From contig JAQFWX010000100.1 in NCBI GenBank assembly GCA_027605045.1, positions 1 to 64,000 on the forward strand: 64,000 nucleotides of DNA. The letters run 5' to 3'. Positions within the stretch are counted from its first letter, which is position 1. The number at the start of each line of letters is the position of its first letter. Positions 59,920 to 64,000 of the stretch are shown here, one piece after another. A model generated the notes under the pieces. It had not been told where the DNA came from. It did no database searches and worked only from the letters and a program-made list of their open reading frames with translations. The position numbers and the translations under genes were made by a program. The stretch comes from Phallus indusiatus. Taxonomy: Eukaryota > Basidiomycota > Agaricomycetes > Phallales > Phallaceae.

Positions 59920-61344
59920 TTAAATAAAGGTAATGTCTTCGCTGCTCTTCTCGTCCGCCAATCGTAGCGCTGCAATCTGAGTGCTGAGACTAGAAAACCC
60001 GTTGCCAATAAATGCCGTTGCTCTCCTTGCTAATTCAATATCCACACAAACACCCCAGTCGTGTTCAAACCATCCAATGGAGCCATCGATAGTTAGAACT
60101 TTTCGCATGGTTCCATTCTGCCAGCCTTGCTGTGTTGTCCAAGTTCCAGAGGTCACCGCAGATCGAATTTTATAAAGGTCCAGATATACCAATGGATGAT
60201 CCCATGTGCCGTCGTGCAGAATGAGTAATTTTCGCGCTTCTGGATGCCGCTTCGCTTGGAGGCTAATTGCGTCGAGGATCCGCGCAATAGTTGGATAGCA
60301 ATGTTCCATCACCGAAGATGCATTTGAAGGAATCATTACGGGTGGGAACACCGACGGTTGGAATATGGGAAGCGTCGCCCATGTTGTAAATCCTGCCTTT
60401 CTAGAAGCAAGGTATTCACAGTGAACCTCGAAGTCGCCTGAAACGTCAATTTAGTTGCCAGATCAAAAAAAAATAGATGAATGTTGGATAGAGTTGGGAT
60501 TACCTCTACGAAGGTGTAGGGCGATGTAGGGCTGGCTCTGACCTGTTGCAGGTTCTGGGCTCAAATTTAACTTCTCTTGCATCCTCTCCGTTATGGAAAG
60601 AACGGAAGAAGACCAGATATAATTCGCTTTCAGGTACGATCTAAAACCCGACCAAAGAGACCAAATACCAGGAGATGCAAGATAACTTTCGCGAGAGTAT
60701 CAGCTCAAGCAAGAAGTAGATAGAAAAATAGACAGAATGAGCCGAAATGGCTCCATACGAACTTCCAATCAAAAATCCAGTCGTCGACCATAACACATCT
60801 CTCATTTCCCTTCAATGCATCTGTAACCAGCTGCCATCTCTCAGACCAGTTCGGAGATGCCAGTCGTACATGCGATATTTCTTCCTTTGGACAAATCTTA
60901 TCAAAAACAGCTGAACTGATAGATTCACGAGTAACTCCTGGTACAAACGCGGATAGAGGAACTTCGGCGTCTTCCCCACGCGGTCTCCAGACCAAAGGTT
61001 GATAAACATATACTCGGGATGTCTCCAAGGCAAGATGATGAAAAAGTAGAATCTCTTGCACCTAAACCTACATAAGACATCGACATATTCCAAGAAAGAT
61101 AGATAGACCAAACTTGGTTGTTGAACCCCGCCCCTTGCAGTTGTCTGAATTTCACAAACTTGAGGTTTCCTGCACGGTGCTTTTCCAAGAGATCGACCGA
61201 GTGTTCTTCTTCAGCAACAAATAGCTCTTCATAAAGTTTATAAGGAGGGCGAGACTTTAAAAACCAATAAAAAATCAATAAAGATGAAGAAACCAAAGAA
61301 ATAAGCAGCAAGCGAATAAATCCCCGTCGTCCAGGACGTATCAT
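59920..61344 (-). CDS. type II membrane O-fucosyltransferase-like protein
   Basis: Probable Golgi/ER glycosyltransferase of the GT65/GT68-like O-fucosyltransferase fold. ATG 61344 starts MIRPGRRGFIRLLLISLVSS, a short cytoplasmic tail plus signal anchor. After introns: LKFVKFRQLQGAGFNNQV, QEILLFHHLALETSRVYVYQ, LVWRPRGEDAEVPLSAFVPG. The nucleotide-sugar-binding box reads YIALHLRRGDFEVHCEYLAS, with HxRRxDF as in this fold. The C-terminus contains LLILHDGTWDHPLVYLDLYK, GWFEHDWGVCVDIELARRAT and IGNGFSSLSTQIAALRLADE, matching the terminal SS(L)S-x-N/Q motif region. About 400 residues. Acceptor is unknown. Confidence 0.75.
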
Positions 61345-61452
61345 GCAGAAGAGTTTTTTGTGTTAGGTAAGCCATACCCGCTCCATCTTTATTCATTTTC
61401 ATGCTACCGTAGAACGATTGGACCGACGCCGTATCTCATACAGATATATCTA

Positions 61453-62230
61453 ATGGCCTTAAATGCCGAAACTCGTATCCGGAAGACAACCGATACCCTC
61501 ATGAACATGTTTCATAATGCCTACGATCGTTATATACAGCATCTAATTAAGGAAAGAGATGCGGCACTCCATCAACTATCGGAGGCCAAAGTTGAAACAG
61601 AACGTGCAAAAGAGGAAGCTCGCAGGATCAGGGAGGAAAATGAATCTATGAAGGAGGAGATGTGGCGTTGGAAGCGGGAAGCGGAAGAGTCGAGACGTCA
61701 GTTAGCGAGCACAAGAGTGAGGATGTCACTTACCATCGTCCCTTTGGGAGACCCTGGTACGTCTGGCTCACCACCTAAACCAGACAATCCGCTTCCATCA
61801 ATGTCGCTCGTTTTCGTTCTTGTTATGTCGGTGACAAAAAAGCTGACAGACTATTTCCTCGCCAGGCCTACATAACGACGGCCCACTTTCGTATTGCAGT
61901 TTAGATCAGATTTTGTCTGGTATCTTTGATATCTGTGTACAACTACGTGTTCTTTTTCTTACCGCATGTTACAGATGACTCTCCATCAAGACAGAGACGA
62001 ATGGTTGAGGTTAGACCCATCGCGCTGGAGCAATCAATGCCAAGTCCGTTTATTTATTCCCAGTCTTTTATCCAATGTGCTGATTTATTCAAGCAGCTTC
62101 GGAATTCGATCAGATAATGAAGGAAGAAGTTAAAAGCCCTCAAATTACTAGAGAGCTTTCCCCATGGCCAAGCACCCCATCACGTAAACCAACTCCTCAA
62201 AAAGTGGAAAACATCGCATCCCCCCCATAA
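61453..62230 (+). CDS. small coiled-coil protein, model uncertain
   Basis: ATG 61453 gives MALNAETRIRKTTDTLMNMF, then a strongly charged coiled coil (LIKERDAALHQLSEAKVETE, EEARRIREENESMKEEMWRW, KREAEESRRQLASTRVRMSL). After one or two introns a downstream exon near 61977 reads DDSPSRQRRMVEVRPIALEQ, and a last exon may give SEFDQIMKEEVKSPQITREL ending NIASPP at 62230. Other splice choices give a different tail. No domain beyond the coiled coil; function unknown. Divergent from the O-fucosyltransferase-like gene with only about 110 bp between. Confidence 0.45.
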
Positions 62231-62612
62231 AATATCGAAGTCGAACTGCGGCCCTTATCGCCGATCTGGTGTTTATCTGCTTTTTATGTTCGCATATCTG
62301 TTACCCAAAACCCCAGTTAGTGGGTACGTTTCCGGTTACACATACGGAAGTAAAACTGATTCTTGTGACCGTAGTCAGGTCTCGTCTCGACCACCAACTA
62401 TGCTCCAAGGTAATTGGTTTTCCTCTTTTAAGTCTATCAAAGAGGGTTTACATATTTCCACCCCCCTAAATATTTCTTAAATATTTAAATTCCATCATGT
62501 ATTCCATGTTTCGTTAGCAATATTATTATATACAATCTAGAATGATATTTATGAAATCTCAAAGTATTATATATATCCACTTGCGACGAATATACTAAAA
62601 CAATGAATAAAA
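62231..62612. other. intergenic between convergent genes
   Basis: AT-rich; no gene. Holds 3' UTRs of the coiled-coil gene and of the ABC transporter. Confidence 0.5.
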
Positions 62613-64000
62613 TTATGATTCTGATGCCGAAATACCCGCCAATCGTTTTAGGACGGCGAATTCGGTTTTTCCAGTTGCTTTGCACAGTGCGTAGAAGCGC
62701 GAGTTGGGATCGGCGAGAAGCTTTGCTGGTGAGTCAAATTCAATAATACGGCCTTCGTCAAGAAGCATCACCTAAAGAAAAAGTAGGATAATTACAACTT
62801 CTGAGTTTAAGACTAATTGCAAATTGGTTGCCTACCCTATTATAATCAACAACAGTTCGTAAACGATGGGCGATCGTAATGATTGTGCTGTCCGAGAACT
62901 CTCTGTATAAGACGTTAGAGAGACGATATCATGGAACATATAAATGAATCACGTACTGTCTGATTGTTTTACCAATGAGCTCGTCTGTAGCATAATCAAC
63001 ACTAAGCAATATACGTTAGCGTCGTCTCTTTCGAATTCAAGCGTGTTTACCTTGCAGTAGCCTTTTAACAACCACACTTCAGTACATTGCAATGGCAAAC
63101 ACGAGCAGCAGGCAACTTACTTCATCCATCACCAGTACTTTGGCTCTTTTTAGTATGGCCCGAGCCATACATATCAATTGCTTTTCACTGTGACATCGAT
63201 GAGTATGGTTCACATAGCGCAGATACACACAAAAATTACCCAGTAGAGAAATTTTCACCGCCCTCCATCACCGGCGAATCCAAATTACGGAACACATTCT
63301 CGTTCACGCCATCTCCGATTTCTTGCGTATCTTCCTCAGAGCGAATCAAGTGTACTCTTCGCAGAGCTTCGAACTAGCGGCGAAAACAAGACTAATCAGT
63401 CTTTTGTTTTTGAATATCACAGGATTGACTAACGATTTCGGCGTCATCATATTCTTCGAAGACGTCTAGGGTAGAGCGGAGGGTACCACTCAAAATAGTT
63501 GGGTCCTCTGTTAAAAGAAATTACACTTTGAAAGGCTGTTCCGAAAGCTCAATACACCTACGAGGAATGATTGTCAATCGGCTTCGGAGATCTGTTAGCC
63601 CAATGGTTGATATGTCGACTCCATCGATGACGATCTGACCCTTCGAAGGCTCAACAAACCGGAAGAAAGATAAAGCTAATGACAAGTCAACATCGAGATC
63701 CCAAGAAGATTTGATTTCTTACCCAATGTACTTTTCCCGCAACCAGTGCGCCCCAAGATACCAACACGTTCTCCAGATTGGATTGTGAATGTTAGATCGT
63801 GCAGAACATCAGGTAGATCTGGCTGTAATCATATTGAATTATCGGTCCGCTGCTGTTCAGACAGATCAGACAGATGATAGTTACTTACAGCGTAACGGAT
63901 GCAAAGATCCTGAACCACACATTCACCTGTAGCAATTTAAGAAAGGGGCTAAAAGTGTAAGGGATCGTATACATACCTTTAGTAGGCCAATCTGGTGAGG
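62613..64000 (-). CDS. ABCC-type ABC transporter, C-terminal NBD2, cut by window edge
   Basis: Second nucleotide-binding domain of a full ABCC exporter; the gene enters from the right edge. Visible in order: [19 protein letters not shown] (Walker A, near 63760), [40 protein letters not shown] (Q-loop region), [20 protein letters not shown] (signature, interrupted by a 52-nt intron near 63190-63240), RAKVLVMDE followed by [16 protein letters not shown] (Walker B and D-loop region), and the end [20 protein letters not shown] to LAGISASES (stop 62613-62615). Signature STGEKQ instead of SxGQRQ is seen in fungal NBD2s. It is on the same strand as the ABCC half at the left edge, but they are different genes. 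Confidence 0.92.

Noticed and set aside
1..64000. tRNA, rRNA or CRISPR features
   Set aside because: Scanned for B-box-like GGTTCGA(N)TCC and regularly spaced repeats; only isolated matches inside coding regions were found.

Overview
The window reads as nuclear DNA of a filamentous basidiomycete, probably an Agaricomycete. Genes are dense and broken by many short introns (about 50-60 nt, GT/AG ends, CTNAY-type branch sites). The gene set is basidiomycete-like: a White Collar-1 LOV/PAS photoreceptor without a zinc finger, Tup1, an Mcp5/Num1-type cortical anchor, GH131 and GH78 secreted glycosidases, and ABCC transporters. I see no prokaryotic features, tRNA, rRNA or CRISPR.

Layout. 1-4302: N-terminal half of an ABCC transporter (minus). 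5.0-5.9 kb: ribosomal protein uL16/RPL10 (minus). 7.2-10.3 kb: wc-1 blue-light receptor (minus), whose reading frame appears broken at four short C/G runs. 10.3-12.9 kb: no clear gene. 12.9-17.4 kb: mitoribosomal mL41 (minus), TSR3 and a kinesin (plus). 18.5-21.5 kb: TUP1 (minus), divergent from a GH131 glucanase (21.85-23.05, plus). 25.0-25.8 kb: orphan Ser/Pro-rich ORF. 26.3-34 kb: SAP30BP/HCNGP-like (minus), mitochondrial AsnRS (plus), SmD1 (minus), a possible small spliced gene (plus), GPI8 (minus) and an alpha/beta-hydrolase (plus). 34.1-38.4 kb: YVH1 phosphatase (minus), a multi-pass membrane protein (minus) and cofilin (plus).

39.3-49.4 kb is an accessory block: GH78 rhamnosidase, an inverted-repeat-bounded 1.1-kb segment, a nucleotidyltransferase-fold protein, two tandem EEP (TDP2-like) copies of which one is decayed, a truncated second copy of the GH78 3' end, and two tandem small paralogs. 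49.8-62.3 kb returns to housekeeping genes: Mcp5/Num1 anchor, Sec24, an ADP-ribose pyrophosphatase, an O-fucosyltransferase-like enzyme and a small coiled-coil protein. 62.6-64 kb: C-terminal half of another ABCC transporter (minus).

Most genes are unlinked housekeeping functions (translation, splicing, ER and secretory traffic, cytoskeleton). I found no convincing multi-gene pathway or defence system. The most interesting points are the apparent frameshifts in wc-1, the DNA-level duplication in the accessory block, a run of GC-AG introns in four genes, an Arg/Asp repeat linker in Tup1, and two possible unannotated small spliced genes. All gene models were spliced by eye, so exon ends are approximate unless stated.
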